Below, piece by piece: positions 1 to 11,826 of a stretch of DNA of 64,000 nucleotides. The DNA comes from Lonicera japonica (lineage: Eukaryota > Streptophyta > Magnoliopsida > Dipsacales > Caprifoliaceae), in the NCBI GenBank assembly GCA_021464415.1, contig CM038467.1, positions 18,067,127-18,131,126 on the forward strand, given 5' to 3'. The notes below the pieces were generated by a model, which worked only from the letters and a program-made list of their open reading frames with translations, was not told the origin of the DNA and searched no databases. The translations under genes were made by a program, and so were the position numbers. How positions within the stretch are numbered: the stretch's first letter is position 1; every line of letters starts with the position of its first letter.

Positions 1-1446
1 ATATTTGCAACTTGTTGATTAGACGGAACAAAGGGAGTACATATAATTCCACCTTCTAGTTTCTCTTTGATGAAGTGCCTATCGATCTCAACATGTTTTG
101 TCCTATCATGTAAGACTGGATTGTGGGCAATACTGATAGCAGCCTTGTTATCGCAGTATAGCTTCATTGGGAGACTTATTGGCCTTTTGAGTTCCTCTAA
201 GACCCTTTGTAGCCAAAAAACCTCATATACTCCTTGAGCCATTGATCTAAACTCAGCTTCTGCACTGCTTCTAGCGACAACATTTTGCTTCTTGCTTCTC
301 CATGTAACCAAGTTGCCCCAAAGAAACGTACAGTAGCCAGACGTGGACCGTTTATCAGTAACCGAGCCAGCTCAATCAGCATCGGTATACACCTCTATCC
401 CTCTTTTATCGTTCTTCCTGAAGAACAGACCTTTCCCTGGGGAGCCTTTGAGGTAACGAAGAATACGATACACAGCCTCTAGATGCTCTTCACATGGTGA
501 GTGCATGAACTGACTAACCATGCTCACAGCGAAAGCAATGTCAGGGCGCGTATGAGACAAGTAGATTAGTTTCCCAACTAACCTTTGGTATCTCCCTGTT
601 TCGACTGGAACACCATCTTTAACATCTCTTAGCTTGGTACCCAGTTCTATGGGAGTATCCGATGACTTATACCCACTCATCCCAGTTTCTGACAGTAGAT
701 CCAAAATATATTTCCGTTGTGATACGACAATACCACTTTTTGAACGGGCCACCTCCATTCTAAGGAAGTATCGTAGGTTACTAAGATCCTTAATCTCAAA
801 TTCTCTAGCAAGATTTCGCTTCAATCGATTCATTTCTTCAACATCATCCTCTGTCAAAATCATATCATCCACATAAACAATGAGAATAGAAAGTTCGTTT
901 CTTGTGGACGTCTTTGTGAAGAGAGTATGATCAGACTGCCCTTGATTATATCCTTAGCCCTTGACGAACTTCGTTAATCTTTCGAACCACGCCCTAGGAG
1001 ATTGTTTAAGGCCATACAAAGACCTCTTTAGCTTGCAGATTTTTGTCCCAAATTCCTCAGTAAAACCAGGTGGAGGTTCCATATAGATTTCCTCTTCTAG
1101 GTTTCCATTCAAGAATGCATTCTTCACATCTAACTGATTCAGAGGCCAGTCCAAGTTAGCTGCAACTGATAAGAGAACCCGAATTGTATTTAATTTTGCC
1201 ACGGGAGAAAATGTTTCGGAATAGTCGACTCTATACGTTTGAGTGAAGCCTTTAGTCACCAGACGAGCCTTGTACTGTTCCACTGACCTATCTGAGTTAT
1301 ACTTCACAGTGAATACCCATTTACAACTAACAACTGTCTTTCCTTCTGGAAGCTTTACTTTCTCCCAAGTAGCATTCTTCTCCAGCGCTCTCATCTCTTC
1401 ATACACCGCTTCTCTTCACTCCGGAACATTTAGAGCATCCTGAACA
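1..1446 (-). pseudogene. copia reverse transcriptase and RNase H, interrupted
   Basis: This is the 3' part of the copia polyprotein. The minus frame at 1406-954 encodes the RT fingers and palm start (motifs [36 protein letters not shown]). It ends at a stop just after LTKFVKG. Frame 872-372 resumes with the RT active-site YVDD and the KLIYLSHTRPDI motif, and ends at a stop directly after EVYTDAD, where family members usually have Trp. The remaining bases to position 1 encode RNase H (VTWRSKKQ, SSAEAEFRSMA, CDNKAAISI, HDRTKHVEID). Catalytic Asp pairs in RT and the Glu and Asp of RNase H are visible, but the three broken frames rule out a working protein. Confidence 0.92.
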
Positions 1447-1449
1447 TTG

Positions 1450-1990
1450 TTAGGAATAACCACATTCGACACACGAGAGATAAATGCAGAATAGGAGGGT
1501 GAGATATTTTTTTACGACACAGTTCGAAATGGGATATTTGGGAGATTTCGTACACGCTCCGACTCCTTTTCTAAGAGCAATAGGGAGATCGAGTTGATCA
1601 AACTGAGTTGACTCGATATTAGCTTGAGAACTACCTTCAAATATCTCGGAAGAGTCATCGTGAGTATCATGATCCACCTCCAAGTTGGATTTTTGGGGTT
1701 GCAAAGGGATGGTTTCTTTCCTTCCTTGTTCTGGAATTTTTTCTAGAATAAACAAGACCTTTATACTGTTTTGCACACATCTCTGGTCCATCGGTAGTCA
1801 GATTTTGGGATGACACTAACCCTGGTTGTTCACCATTACCAACACAAGTATCTTCAATATTTAATTCATTTGTTTTCCCAGATTGTGTGTTAAAATAATT
1901 AGGTACTTGTTCACACAAAACATCAACGACTGAATTATCAAAACCGCAACCACCATCTTCATTCGTGCTCTCCCCCTGAAGATGGGAGTT
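1450..1990 (-). pseudogene. copia integrase-RT linker, frameshifted
   Basis: This stretch lies between the integrase and RT frames and should encode the variable linker of the polyprotein. Open minus frames overlap (1791-1450, 1918-1667 and the tail of the integrase frame to about 1990) and are rich in Ser, Asp, Glu and Gln, as linkers of this family are. At least two frameshifts are needed to read through it. No conserved motif is visible, so it is assigned by position only. Confidence 0.6.
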
Positions 1991-3025
1991 CTAATATGAT
2001 TGCCCCTCGAAGAAGGTAACATCCATAGAAATGTATAATTTCTTGGAAATCGGATCAAAACATTTATACCCTTTCTGATTTGTAGGATAGCCTACAAAAA
2101 TACATTTGTGTACCTTTGGATCAAGTTTAGAATTTTTGAGGTCATGATTATGAACAAAGGCAACACTTCCAAATATTTTTAAGGGAATATCCCTTAATAA
2201 CCGAGTGTTAGGAAATAGATCAGAAAGCAATTTAATAGGGGTTTTAAATTTCAAAGTTCGTGTTGGAAGCCGATTAATAAGGTAAGTAGCAGTCAAAATA
2301 GCATCTCCCCAAAGGTATTTTGGAACTTTAGTTTGAAAAATTAAAACACGAGCAACTTCAAGTAGATGTTTATTTTTCCTTTCGGCAACTCCATTCTGTT
2401 GAGGAGTATAATTACAAGAACTTTGATGAATTATCCCATTTTTGACGAAAAAATCCCCTAACATTTTATTAAAAAATTCCTTCCCTTTGTCACTCCAAAA
2501 AATTTGAATTTTGGTTTGAAACTGTGTGTGTATCATGGTGTAAAAGTTTTGAAACACACTCCCAACTTCTGATTTTTCTTTTAAAAGAAAGACCCAACAT
2601 ACTCTAGTGTGGTCATCAATGAAAGTCACAAACCAACGTTTGCCAGACCAAGCGGGCATTCTAGAGGGACCCCAAACATCACTGTAAATCAAGGTGAAAG
2701 GTTGTGATTTCTTATATGGTTGAGACGGAAAAACCGTGCGTTGATGTTTTGCTAATTCATAAGATTCACATCGAAATTTAAGCAAATTTTTATTCATTAA
2801 TAACTTGGGAAACAAATGCTTTAAATACTGAAAGTTTGGATGTCCTAACCTATAATGCCATAGCAAAATCTGACTATCACTAGAAACAGAAATAGAATTA
2901 AAACAAGTCTGCCGGTCTTGCCTTCCAGAGGTAGACCCATTATTAAAGAAGTAGAGACCCCTATCCTGTTTAGCAACCCCAATTGTCTTCCCTGAATTTA
3001 AATCCTGAAATTCACAATGAGAAAA
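1991..3025 (-). pseudogene. copia pre-integrase and integrase domain
   Basis: The minus frame is open from the stop at 3026-3028 down to about 1991. It begins with the GAG-pre-integrase segment (HYRLGHPNFQYLKHLFP), whose HHCC zinc motif has lost its second Cys (FRCESYELAKH, where CxxC is expected). The integrase core follows with its D,D,E triad visible as IYSDVWGP, FWSDKGKEF and NGVAERKNK. Then comes the copia integrase C-terminal region (WGDAILTATYLINR, KIFGSVAFVHNH, KCIFVGYPTNQKGYKCF). The catalytic acidic residues are intact. The zinc-binding site is damaged. Confidence 0.93.
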
Positions 3026-4170
3026 CTAAAAGTTAACTTGACAATTGAGATCAAAAGCTAATTTGCTGACAGATATAAGATTATACGATAAATTAGGGAC
3101 ATGTAAGACATCTTTGAGAGTGAGAGACGGGGAGACGATTATGGTTCCTTTGCCGGCAACCGCAGCGAAAGAACCATCAGCAATTTTAACCTTTTGATTC
3201 CCTGCACAAGGAGTATATGACAAAAAAAATTCCGAGATACCGGTCATGTGGTCAGTGGCCCCTGAATCTAATATCCAATTGCTATGGGATTTGATACAGG
3301 CAATTGTAGCTGTGAACTTATTACCTGACTGAGTTATGGAACATGAGGAGCCAGAGTTTCCTAAGGAATGAGTTTGAACCATTTTACACAGATGCTCTAA
3401 TTGTTCCTTTGTGAATGGAAGTTGTTCTGAGGAAGATGGTTGCGCTGAATCTGCATTGCTTGCTTGGAATGCTCGTGTTCCTCCCCTCATTTTGTTATCA
3501 CGCTTCTTCCAATTTGTTGGTTTACCATGAAGCTTCCAGTAACTATCCCTAGTATGACCTGACCACTTGAAATGATCATACCACAATTTCTGCTTTCCTC
3601 CCCTCTTATCACTGTCTACGGCTTTATCAAGGGCTACCAGTGCAGAGTCCTCACCATCTGTACAGGGCTCCCGTTCGTCTTTCAACATCACAGATCGTCG
3701 AGCCTCTTCTCTTCGTACCTCTGAAAACACCTCTCTGATAGTGGGCAGAGGTATTCTGCCTAAAATATGACCCTGAACTTCGTCTAGGTCCTTGTTTAGT
3801 CCAACCAAGAAGACAAACACCCGACCTCGCTCAACCTTCTTCTTGTAACGAGCACTATCATTCGGGTTTTCCCACTCGTCAGTTTTAAACAAATCCAACT
3901 CTTGCCATATGGCCATCATGTCATGGTAGTAGGCTGTAACCCCACGATCTCCTTGTTGTATCTTCCACAACTGGTTATTGAGTTCAAACATTTGAGAATA
4001 ATTGTCTAGATCCGAGTACGTTTCCTTAACCGCGTGCCAAATATCTCAAGCGGTCGGCAGGAACATATAGGGTTTACCAAGACCAGCCTCTATAAAATTG
4101 ATCAACCACGAGGTAACCATCGAATTTTCCTCGCGCCATGACTTAAAGCCCGGGTCGTTAGATGGGGGTG
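3026..4170 (-). pseudogene. copia gag C-terminal part and protease
   Basis: The minus frame from about 4170 carries the gag/UBN2-type region (SWREENSMVTSWLIN, DIWHAVKETYSDL, NQLWKIQQGD, YYHDMMAIWQELD), with a TGA at about 4045 before DIWHAVK. The nucleocapsid zinc knuckle is recognisable by spacing and surroundings (SGHTRDSYWKLHGKP), but all three expected Cys are aromatic residues (Tyr, Phe, Tyr). The aspartic protease follows, with the catalytic triplet in WILDSGATDHMTG. The frame ends at a TAG at 3026-3028, beyond which the same frame continues into the integrase, so this stop alone separates them. Confidence 0.9.
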
Positions 4171-4171
4171 G

Positions 4172-4747
4172 TTGTTAGAAAATGAAGAAAAAATAAAAAT
4201 CAAATATTCAATGGTCAATATTTTTCTAGAATGGGAGAAAAATTCAATGGCCAAATTTTCTACACATTCTAGAAAATGTTGATTTTTTGAATGGTTTGGT
4301 GAAATTTTTTCAAATATGCCAACTAAGGATGTAAAAATTTCAAAGTTGGTGGATGCTTGTTGGTGTATAAATAGGGGTGTCTTGTATGCATTTAGACATC
4401 AACAACAAGAGCTCTACATTAAGAAGAGAACAAAAGAGAGAGTAGAGAGAAAAATTAGAAGTAAAGTGTCTAGGTGAGAGCTTTGCAATTTTCTAATTTT
4501 TTCAAAGTGTTGAGTGAGAAAAATAGAAGCAATTTTCTAAGTGAGAAAAATTGCAGTGTCTATTTTTTTGAGTGTTGAGAAAAACACAGTGTGCGTGTAT
4601 AGGTCTGCTGACCAGTCTTGTAAAGCACTCTTTCTTTTGATATAGTAAATTTGGTGCGCTCTGTGGACTAGTGGCAATTTGCCGATACCACGTAATTCTT
4701 GTGTTGTGAGATTGGTATATTGTTGTGCCAAATAATTTTTATTGTGC
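4172..4747 (+). mobile_element. solo LTR inserted in the copia gag region
   Basis: The block starts TGTTAGAAAATG and ends around GTGCA, matching the TG...CA of an LTR. It splits the minus-strand gag frame between 4170 and about 4780. A promoter-like TATA box (GTATAAATAGGGG) lies at about 4362-4374, followed by a purine-rich leader, as in a U3-R-U5 layout, so it reads on the plus strand, opposite to its host. No second LTR, primer-binding site or coding sequence accompanies it. I could not find a clean target duplication, so the right boundary is approximate. Confidence 0.6.
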
Positions 4748-4780
4748 AATCTTTTTTTTTGTCATTTATATCCCAAGATC

Positions 4781-5059
4781 CTATTTGGAAACTAGTGTCA
4801 TCTTGTTTGTTCCTAACAACGGTACCACTTCACCATTCACATAACCTAATTTTCTTTTGCCGTTAATAAACAGCCTCATTGATTGTGCCCATTCGAGGTA
4901 ATTCCTTCCATTCAATTTGTGACTAATATTGGCCACAGGATTTTCATTTACCGAATAAATATTAGTAAATTGCGACATAGTATCTGTGAAGGTAGAAGAC
5001 GGGCTTGTGGTGGAACCACTAGAAGATTCTGTGAGACCCGGACTACTAGCACCCACCAT
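4781..5059 (-). pseudogene. copia gag N-terminal part
   Basis: A 92-codon minus frame starts at the ATG at 5059-5057. After a Ser/Thr-rich start it carries the copia gag motif HKLNGRNYLEWAQSMRLFI and the GYVNGE segment that follows it in family members. It is the N-terminal end of the same gag that resumes at 4170. The solo LTR and about 35 bp of unmatched sequence (4748-4780) separate the two parts. Between this ATG and the primer-binding site (5060-5575) I see only an untranslated leader, GC-rich around 5280-5400. Confidence 0.85.
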
Positions 5060-5575
5060 AGCAAGTTTATAGTTCAGATGGTAAGAGAATCAAACTAACC
5101 AAACCAAGCAATCAACTGAACAGTATCAACTAATACCAAATTAGCTGCGGAATAGTACCAAACCAGAACAGTACCAAATAACTATGACAAAACAGTACCA
5201 ACTAGACCAAAACATTACCAGAATAAGCTGCGGAATAGTGAAACGAGTGAGACTGGAAATTTTGGTGATGATCTGAGCTTCCAAGCGCCTCCACGCGCGG
5301 TGGAAGTAGACGGCACGTGAGATCCACGCGCAGGAAGGGGTGGCGCGTGTGGGCGCGTGAGGCGTCGGTTTCCGTCGCGACTTTCGGGGTTCTACTCGTC
5401 TGAAAATTCCGACCACTCCTGCGTAGTTGGTTCCAGGAAGTCTCACCTATTATGAACGCCAATGAGCAATGAACAGTGGCGGCGGCTAGGGTTTTAGGCG
5501 TGGGTAGGGTTTTAATCGGACCTAGGGTTTTAGTTGGACCTAGGCGGCATATGGAGTTCCTAACCTAACCAATCC

Positions 5576-5585
5576 TCTGATACCA
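5576..5585 (-). other. primer-binding site for initiator tRNA-Met
   Basis: The minus strand reads TGGTATCAGA immediately inside the 5' LTR. This is complementary to the 3' end of plant initiator methionine tRNA, the usual primer of copia elements. Confidence 0.9.
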
Positions 5586-5758
5586 TGATAATTTAGAGAG
5601 AATGATAATATTATTCCATAATGATAAAGAATGAAAACAATGCACCTTATATAGGAAATAAACACAACTCCTAATTAATCTAGAGTCCCTATCAAGGTGG
5701 GATTCTACCCAGAAATAAAATAACATAAATAACTAAAATAAATAATACTGAATTATCA
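5586..5758 (-). repeat. 5' LTR of the copia element, 173 bp
   Basis: The block is bounded by the inverted pair TGATAATT...AATTATCA and abuts the primer-binding site, which fixes both ends. It contains a TATA-like TTATATAGG. A second 173-bp copy with about ten differences lies at 53069-53241 in the kinesin gene. Confidence 0.9.
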
Positions 5759-6278
5759 ATAAACTTCACTATTTTTTTCATCCCTCCATATTCCAGGGGT
5801 TTCCTTTTCTTCTTTTCCTCGTTAGAGCATCTCTGCATGTCCTTGCTTTGGCAATTACTTCACATTTTTTTTGCCAGAAAAAACAACTTCAGAGACTCTT
5901 CAAAAATTGAGGAATGCTTTTATCTTCTTTTCTTTTTTTTTTTACTTTAATTTCTATATTTTATGAGGGCAGTGCTGCATGCTGCTTTTTATAGAATTGA
6001 ACCTGGGCCTTAGTATCTTAAATTTGGAATTGGCAGACAAATAGCTACTTTTATCTGACCAATCTTAAAATATTAAGGATCCTATAGTACTTACCGATGA
6101 GTAATGCAGCTGTATGTACCTTGATACCTGAATGGTTATTGATTTAGTATCTTTTCCTGCTATATTTGAACGTATTGCAGTATCATGTGGAAAATCAGAG
6201 CGACAATGTCTCTAAGTTGCCGGTTTAATGACAAGTTAATTATAATAACTTTGTATATTGGTGTCCCTTTTGCTGCAG

Positions 6279-8993
6279 TCTGGGCATGAAAGATTCATGG
6301 GGACCGCTGAAGGCTTTGGCAGTTGCTGGTGCTATAAATGCCGTTGGTGATGTAGTCTTATGTACATTCTTAGGCTATGGTATTGCTGGGGCAGCTTGGG
6401 CAACAATGGTGTCACAAGTATGCTAAGCAAACTTAACATCTTTTCGGTTTTAAAATTTGCTTCTTAGTTTCGTGATTAACAATTTAGAGTTATATCCAAA
6501 TTGTAAAACACTTCCTTTGCTCAAGGGTTTCTGCTCACTGGTGTATATTTAGGTTGTTGCAGGGTATATGATGATTGAGGCACTGAACAATAAAGGATAT
6601 AACGGTTATGCCATCAGTATTCCATCACCAAGTGAATTGCAGCAAATATTTATGATTGCTGCTCCAGTGTTCATAATGATGACATCAAAGGTTTGTGTCT
6701 TGCATAGTCAGGTATTTCTTGATTCTCTTGATGTATCTGCCCAAATGTGTACCTAACACTCCCTGATATTTTAGGTGGCTTTTTACTCACTACTTGTCTA
6801 TTTTGCCACATCTATGGGCATACACGCTGTCGCTGCCCATCAGGTTAGTTTCGCTGACTCTAATATTCCCCCTGTTCTGTATTCTCTGTTGATCTGTAAG
6901 GACTACATTGGCATTTATCCTAACAATTGGCATTTACTTTAGGTCATGGTCCAAATCTACTGCATGTGTACAGTATGGGGTGAGCCTTTGTCTCAAACTG
7001 CTCAGTCATTTATGCCTGAGCTGATATACGGTGTTCATCGAAGTTTGTCAAGGGTTAGTGATGTTCATTTCTTTCCGATTGTGGCTGGCTGTTTGTGCTT
7101 CAACCGTACCTTATTATTTATTGTGCTTCTTGCCCCTGCCCTTACATATCCTCCCAGAAGTTTCTATATGTAATAATCAGAGTTTATTCGTGTATTAGAA
7201 TGAGGGTGTATGTGATTGATTTACATGGAAAAGAATTGTGTTCCTTGGAATGATTTTACATGGAATAGTTTTCTATGGTGAACAAAAACTTGGTGGCTTT
7301 GGCATTCCATGGAGAAGGGGAAACTAGGCTAAAACAAGTACCAAGTACCATGGAAATTGTATTCTTGAAAAATTATATACAGTCAAACCCCAGTAAAGAT
7401 TGAAAGCAGGATTTTTGAGCCTTTTCCTTGTAAAAATTCAAATCAAACATTGCACCCTTAATAACATCTTTTGTGGACAATATTGAAGGATTTGTTGTGC
7501 ATTAGTTTCCTTTTTGTGTGTGCTTCCCTAGTTTCAACATTTTCTCTTCAGGATTTCTCTTGCTCAATATTCTGAAAGATTTAAGGTATCAACAGGCACG
7601 AATGCTGTTAAAATCACTGGTGACTATTGGAACAATAACCGGATTAATACTAGGAGCTGTTGGAACATTTGTCCCCTGGTTGTTCCCTAAATTGTTTTCA
7701 CCCGACGCTGAGATCATTCGAGAGGTCAGTCTGTTTTCACCATTTTTTTCCTTTTTCTTTTTATCTTCAAACAACTAGAAAGTATCGACTGTTCTTTCAC
7801 TTTAATTTATGTTATGGTATAAGCAATGAGGAAAGAAGCACATAGTTCCACGGCTTTTTGTAAGACAAGTTTTCCGTTTCTCAACTTTATTTGGTGAGAA
7901 AAAAGAAGTTATCCTAATCTTGCATATTGACATATACACATTCTCAGTTTCAATCTGTTGATTATTGTGACCATTCACAATTTCAAAAAAGGGAAAAAAC
8001 TAGAAAAGAAAAGGAAGATCGGTAAATAAGACCCAATTATTGCCAACAATAATGTTATTGTAATGACAGCTATTTGTCTTGGATAGATGATCGGATATGT
8101 GATATCGTTCTGAGCTCATTCAAAGTCTTCTTGCTAATATAAATTATCCTACAGTTTTTTAAATTATCCTACAGTTTTTTCCTCAGAGAAGAACAACCTA
8201 AGGTTGAATATACTACCTTTCATGCTACTAATACAATGGGCGAAAATATGAATATTATTTGTTTATCCTTGATATCTTCTTCCTTCCATTTAGATGCAAG
8301 GCGTACTAATTCCATACTTCATTGGACTGTGTGTGACACCCAGTACTCATAGCCTCGAAGGAACACTGTTGGTATGTTTATTTTAACATTACATGTGTTA
8401 AAAGTTAATTTCGTCTTCGCGTATTTACGACTTTTTATACGTACGTCATCCTATCATGGATAGAGTAAGTTGATTTCACTCTTTTCTATGTGCTTGTGCA
8501 GGCTGGACAGGATTTACAATTTATTAGTTTATCGATGAGCGGGATTTTTTCTTTGGGTGCTCTTCTCCTCTGGGTATGAACATAAATTATAGTCCCCTAG
8601 CAATCTAGCATCAGAAATATAACTTCCTGTCTCTTGATCTCAAGATATTTGATTTGAGTGCAATGGTCAATGGACTCTCATACATACATCCATGAAAGCT
8701 ATTACACCCATGATTAACAATGCTCTCTGTGTTCCCAGTTCTTGAGCAGTAGCGGATATGGCTTGCCAGGTTGCTGGTGGGTGCTTGCAATATTTCAATG
8801 GGTAAAATAAACTTCCTTGCCACTCATTCCTCTATATAATCTGTCAAAAAATTTGTATGAACTCAAAAAATACATTATTTTTTATATTCAGGCTCGATTT
8901 GCCACCGCGCTACGACGCCTAATATCACCAGATGGCATATTATACTCAAATGATTTGTCTCGCTATGGATCGGAGAAGCTGAAAACTACGTAG
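6279..8993 (+). CDS. DTX46: plastid MATE-family transporter (EDS5/EDS5H type), C-terminal part
   Basis: Nine exons are visible: 6279-6417, 6553-6690, 6775-6843, 6943-7053, 7596-7724, 8294-8371, 8502-8573, 8739-8801 and 8892-8993 (stop TAG). All have GT-AG junctions and a continuous frame, giving 299 residues. The 5' exons are not in the window; a copia element occupies that side. The protein matches the C-terminal half of plant DETOXIFICATION 46/47: [62 protein letters not shown]. It has several hydrophobic helices and a hydrophilic C-terminal tail. Known biology: Arabidopsis EDS5 (DTX47) sits in the plastid envelope and exports the salicylate precursor isochorismate; EDS5H (DTX46) is its close paralogue. 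The choice of DTX46 rests partly on the neighbours, so the paralogue is less certain than the family. The downstream CRM gene converges on it. Confidence 0.93.
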
Positions 8994-10093
8994 TTTCATC
9001 AGGTTCAATGACATTATTTCTCAGAATACTACTAGCGATGGGGGAAAATAGACCATATTCAATTGTAATATCTATATAATAAGGGGCCATGGTTTTTAAA
9101 TCTTGAAAATGTACAAGGGGAGAAAGAATTGTGCAGCTGAGATTAAAGATGCTCTTTTTGAATGGTTGAAGTGCCATTGACGCGGGTTACGACCTAGTAA
9201 AAATTTATATATATACTTAGTAGAACCTGGCAAAGGTGGAGCCAGTTCTCATTCTTGGAAGACCTCAACGAAGTCAGAGTAGATACTTTAGTTGTTATGT
9301 TGTATTAGTGTTGGCTCCTGTATTCACATTCAAGAGCAACGTTGTTTGCTATTCGCTGCTGAGACATTAAAACATAGCTTGGGGTTGTGATAATTTTAAA
9401 AATACATATCTTTGCGACAGGGAAGATTAGTCGTAAAAGATATTTTGAACATAAAGCGGGGCAAGTATGTGTTGTTTGCTCTTGGAGTACCCACTATTAA
9501 AAATTTCTCCTCCATTATCAATTATACAGTTATTATATTTGTGATTGTGAATACTTGAAACAGATTTGGTGAATGCACTGTGACTGAAGCCAGTGAGTGA
9601 TTGTAAGTTTCAAAATTAAATCCTGCAACGAGATGTTAAAACTAAATATTGTGTTGGACCATTACATATCATTCAATTCATAAAACGGCTAATATTGTGT
9701 TGGACCATTACTTAATGCTTGATAATGTGCTGGGAAAAAAAGAAGCTCAACTGTCTTTTCTATAATCTTACAAGTTTCAAACTTGCGAATCTAAAGCCAA
9801 TAAAACATCCTCCTAACTGCCATACAAGAAAACCAGAAAAGAGGAGAGAAAAATCATCTGAACTAGTTTCGGTTTTAAGAAAATCCCATCTTAAAACAAT
9901 TCTAATTTATCTGGAGCGTCTCCCTCCTGGTTTGAAATTTCATATTAATCTTCAAAACGGAGTTAAAGCTATTAACCACAAAAGGGCCGGAGATCCACAT
10001 TCACAAATTCTAGTAATGGCCTTGCTTTCACCAACTGAAAGGATATGGAAGCCCTTTGACTGTGGAGCACGTACATAATGATATGAAGGTGAC
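8994..10093. other. convergent intergenic region between MATE and CRM genes
   Basis: This holds the presumed 3' untranslated regions of the two convergent genes. A perfect 21-bp direct repeat lies at 9645-9665 and 9691-9711. A 119-codon plus-strand frame at 9719-10078 has no recognisable motif and is mostly antisense to the CRM gene's 3' end, so I do not call it. Confidence 0.6.
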
Positions 10094-11704
10094 TCAAGAA
10101 TTTCTGCTACTTCCACGACGACCACGTCCTCTTGACACTGGATCAGATACTCTCGTTGATGCTCTTCTATTCTGCATTTTATGTACACGCATGTTCAGTT
10201 AAACAATCTATAGAGAAAATATAAAAAGAAAATTATAGGAAAAAAAAAAGAAACCTGCAATGAGGCTTTCCATGCGAGTTGTTTCTTGGCATAAATTCGC
10301 TGATTAAGTTTCTTTTTCTCTTCCGCTTTGAACTTAGTGAGGCTGGGCCTGTAAAGAATGACTGTCCGTCCAATCCGACCTACAATAACTGACCCAGTTG
10401 CAGCCTCTAATTGGTTCACAACGTCATCTAGCTCTCCCGGGCAGCTGCTATGTATTTTAAGCTGTTTCAATAAATAAAATTAGCTAAACAGGACCAAATT
10501 TCTTTATTGCTTGATTAAACACAGGCAGAGGGAGTAAATGGATTAGTTTGCAATTAAAAAGAATGCACGAGTAGAGAGAAGAGAGGTTCCATTCTAAAAT
10601 GAAAGCAGAATGTACACAAAACCAGTTATCTACAAGGCATCCTGATCGGTTGTGAAACTATGGTAAATGTGTAGGCGAGATCATGTGTTAATGTTTCTGA
10701 CCACCACCACAACAAAAGAGTACAACCACCAAAATGCATCACGTTCCAAAATCTTGATAATAAAGAACGAACAAAAGTAAAACATACATGGAGATTTTCC
10801 GGAGCTACCGATATACTTAGCGTCTAACTATTATCGGAAGGAACTAATTTGCAATGGCCAACAACAATATATATTGATTAAAATAACAGACCATGACTGT
10901 TTAGCTGACCAGGATCATACTCCATGTGAAGTTCGGTCCTCGCTCGTGCTTGGGGGTCAGACGAAGTGCTTTTATGCCCTTCAAATGTATATTGGCAACA
11001 ACCTAGATTTAAGATACTTTTCAAATATTTGATAGTTACGACCTAGTTAAATTATACTTAGATTCAGTGACACACTGAATGCGATTGCAAAATTATTTAC
11101 GCACTGAAAACTCTAGACATAGACATGGTAGAGAATATGTATATGGGTGTTAGGTATGTACCTTCAGGAGCTCCTTAGATTCAAGGGATTCGACCATAGC
11201 GGCAGCAAGAGCATCGGTGACGCCGGCCTTGCCGACCTGTTGAGACTTGAGCTTTTTGCCCAAACTGTGGGCATAAGAAGCCAGCTCTTTCTTCTCCTTT
11301 ACACTCAGACTTGGCAATTTTGACACCATCTCCTTATATGTCATCTTACGAGACGAATCCAAGAAGCTGCTCCTCTCACCACTACTACTAACCTCCTCTT
11401 TCTCCTCCCTCTCAAATTCTTCTTCACTCTCACTCTCACTCTCAAATTCATCATCCTCGAGGGGAGTTTTGGTTTGGGAGTTGAATTGGGCGAGGGAGTG
11501 AGGAGGGGAGGATGATGATGAGAGAGAAAGAGAGCGAGAATAAGAGGAAGAGGATAGAGAAGCTAAGAAGGTGGGAAGCGGCGTCTTCTGGAGGGGTTTC
11601 TTGAAGATGAATAAGGAGCAGAGGAGAGGCGGAGGAGAAGGTGGTCGGAAAATATGGCGGAGGAGAAGAGGAGGGGAAAGTGATGAAAATGCTAATGCCC
11701 CCAT
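10094..11704 (-). CDS. CFM4: single CRM-domain (CRS1/YhbY) plastid RNA-binding protein, CFM4 type
   Basis: Three minus-strand exons (11704-11162, 10461-10255, 10171-10094) join in frame through GT-AG introns of 700 and 83 nt to give 275 residues. The first 70 or so residues are rich in Ser, Pro, Leu and Arg with few acidic residues, as in plastid transit peptides. An acidic Glu/Ser stretch follows. The CRM domain begins in exon 1 with LSVKEKKELASYAHSLGKK and the GxxG-type loop GKAGVT, and continues in exon 2 with CPGELDDVVNQLE, VGRIGRTVILYRPS. Exon 3 adds a basic Arg/Gly tail ending RGRGRRGSSRNS. Known family role: Arabidopsis CFM4 binds RNA in the chloroplast and affects 16S and 4.5S rRNA processing. 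The start is the first ATG of the long exon. The gene is complete and uninterrupted. Confidence 0.93.
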
Positions 11705-11826
11705 TTGTTCGTTTATTGCTTTGGATGGGATTGCGAGTTCTCTCAGACTAGAGAGTAGCTGTGTTGTTATCCAGCAGAACTTGCGTCCATATTCTTAAAA
11801 TTTCCATTAAATGATCTTTGACGATT

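Larger units (their letters stand above)
1..5758 (-). mobile_element. Ty1/copia LTR retrotransposon, decayed, 3' end off window
   Basis: Read on the minus strand from 5758 downward the order is 5' LTR, primer-binding site, gag, protease, integrase, reverse transcriptase, RNase H. Integrase before RT is the Ty1/copia order. The window opens inside RNase H, so the polypurine tract and 3' LTR lie to the left. The element is not functional. Stop codons fall at 369-371, 951-953, 3026-3028 and about 4045, there are frameshifts between 1407 and 1990, and another LTR interrupts gag. Several changes (Cys to Tyr, Trp or Arg codons to stop) fit C-to-T/G-to-A decay of methylated DNA; that cause is inferred. 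The element lies upstream of the visible exons of the MATE gene, so it is probably in one of that gene's introns, with the 5' exons beyond the window. Confidence 0.93.

Noticed and set aside
285..482. Plus-strand frames within the copia element
   Set aside because: They are antisense to the RT/RNase H frames, which have clear motifs.
9719..10078. 119-codon plus-strand frame
   Set aside because: It has no recognisable domain, no splice partners, and overlaps the antisense of the CRM gene's last exon.
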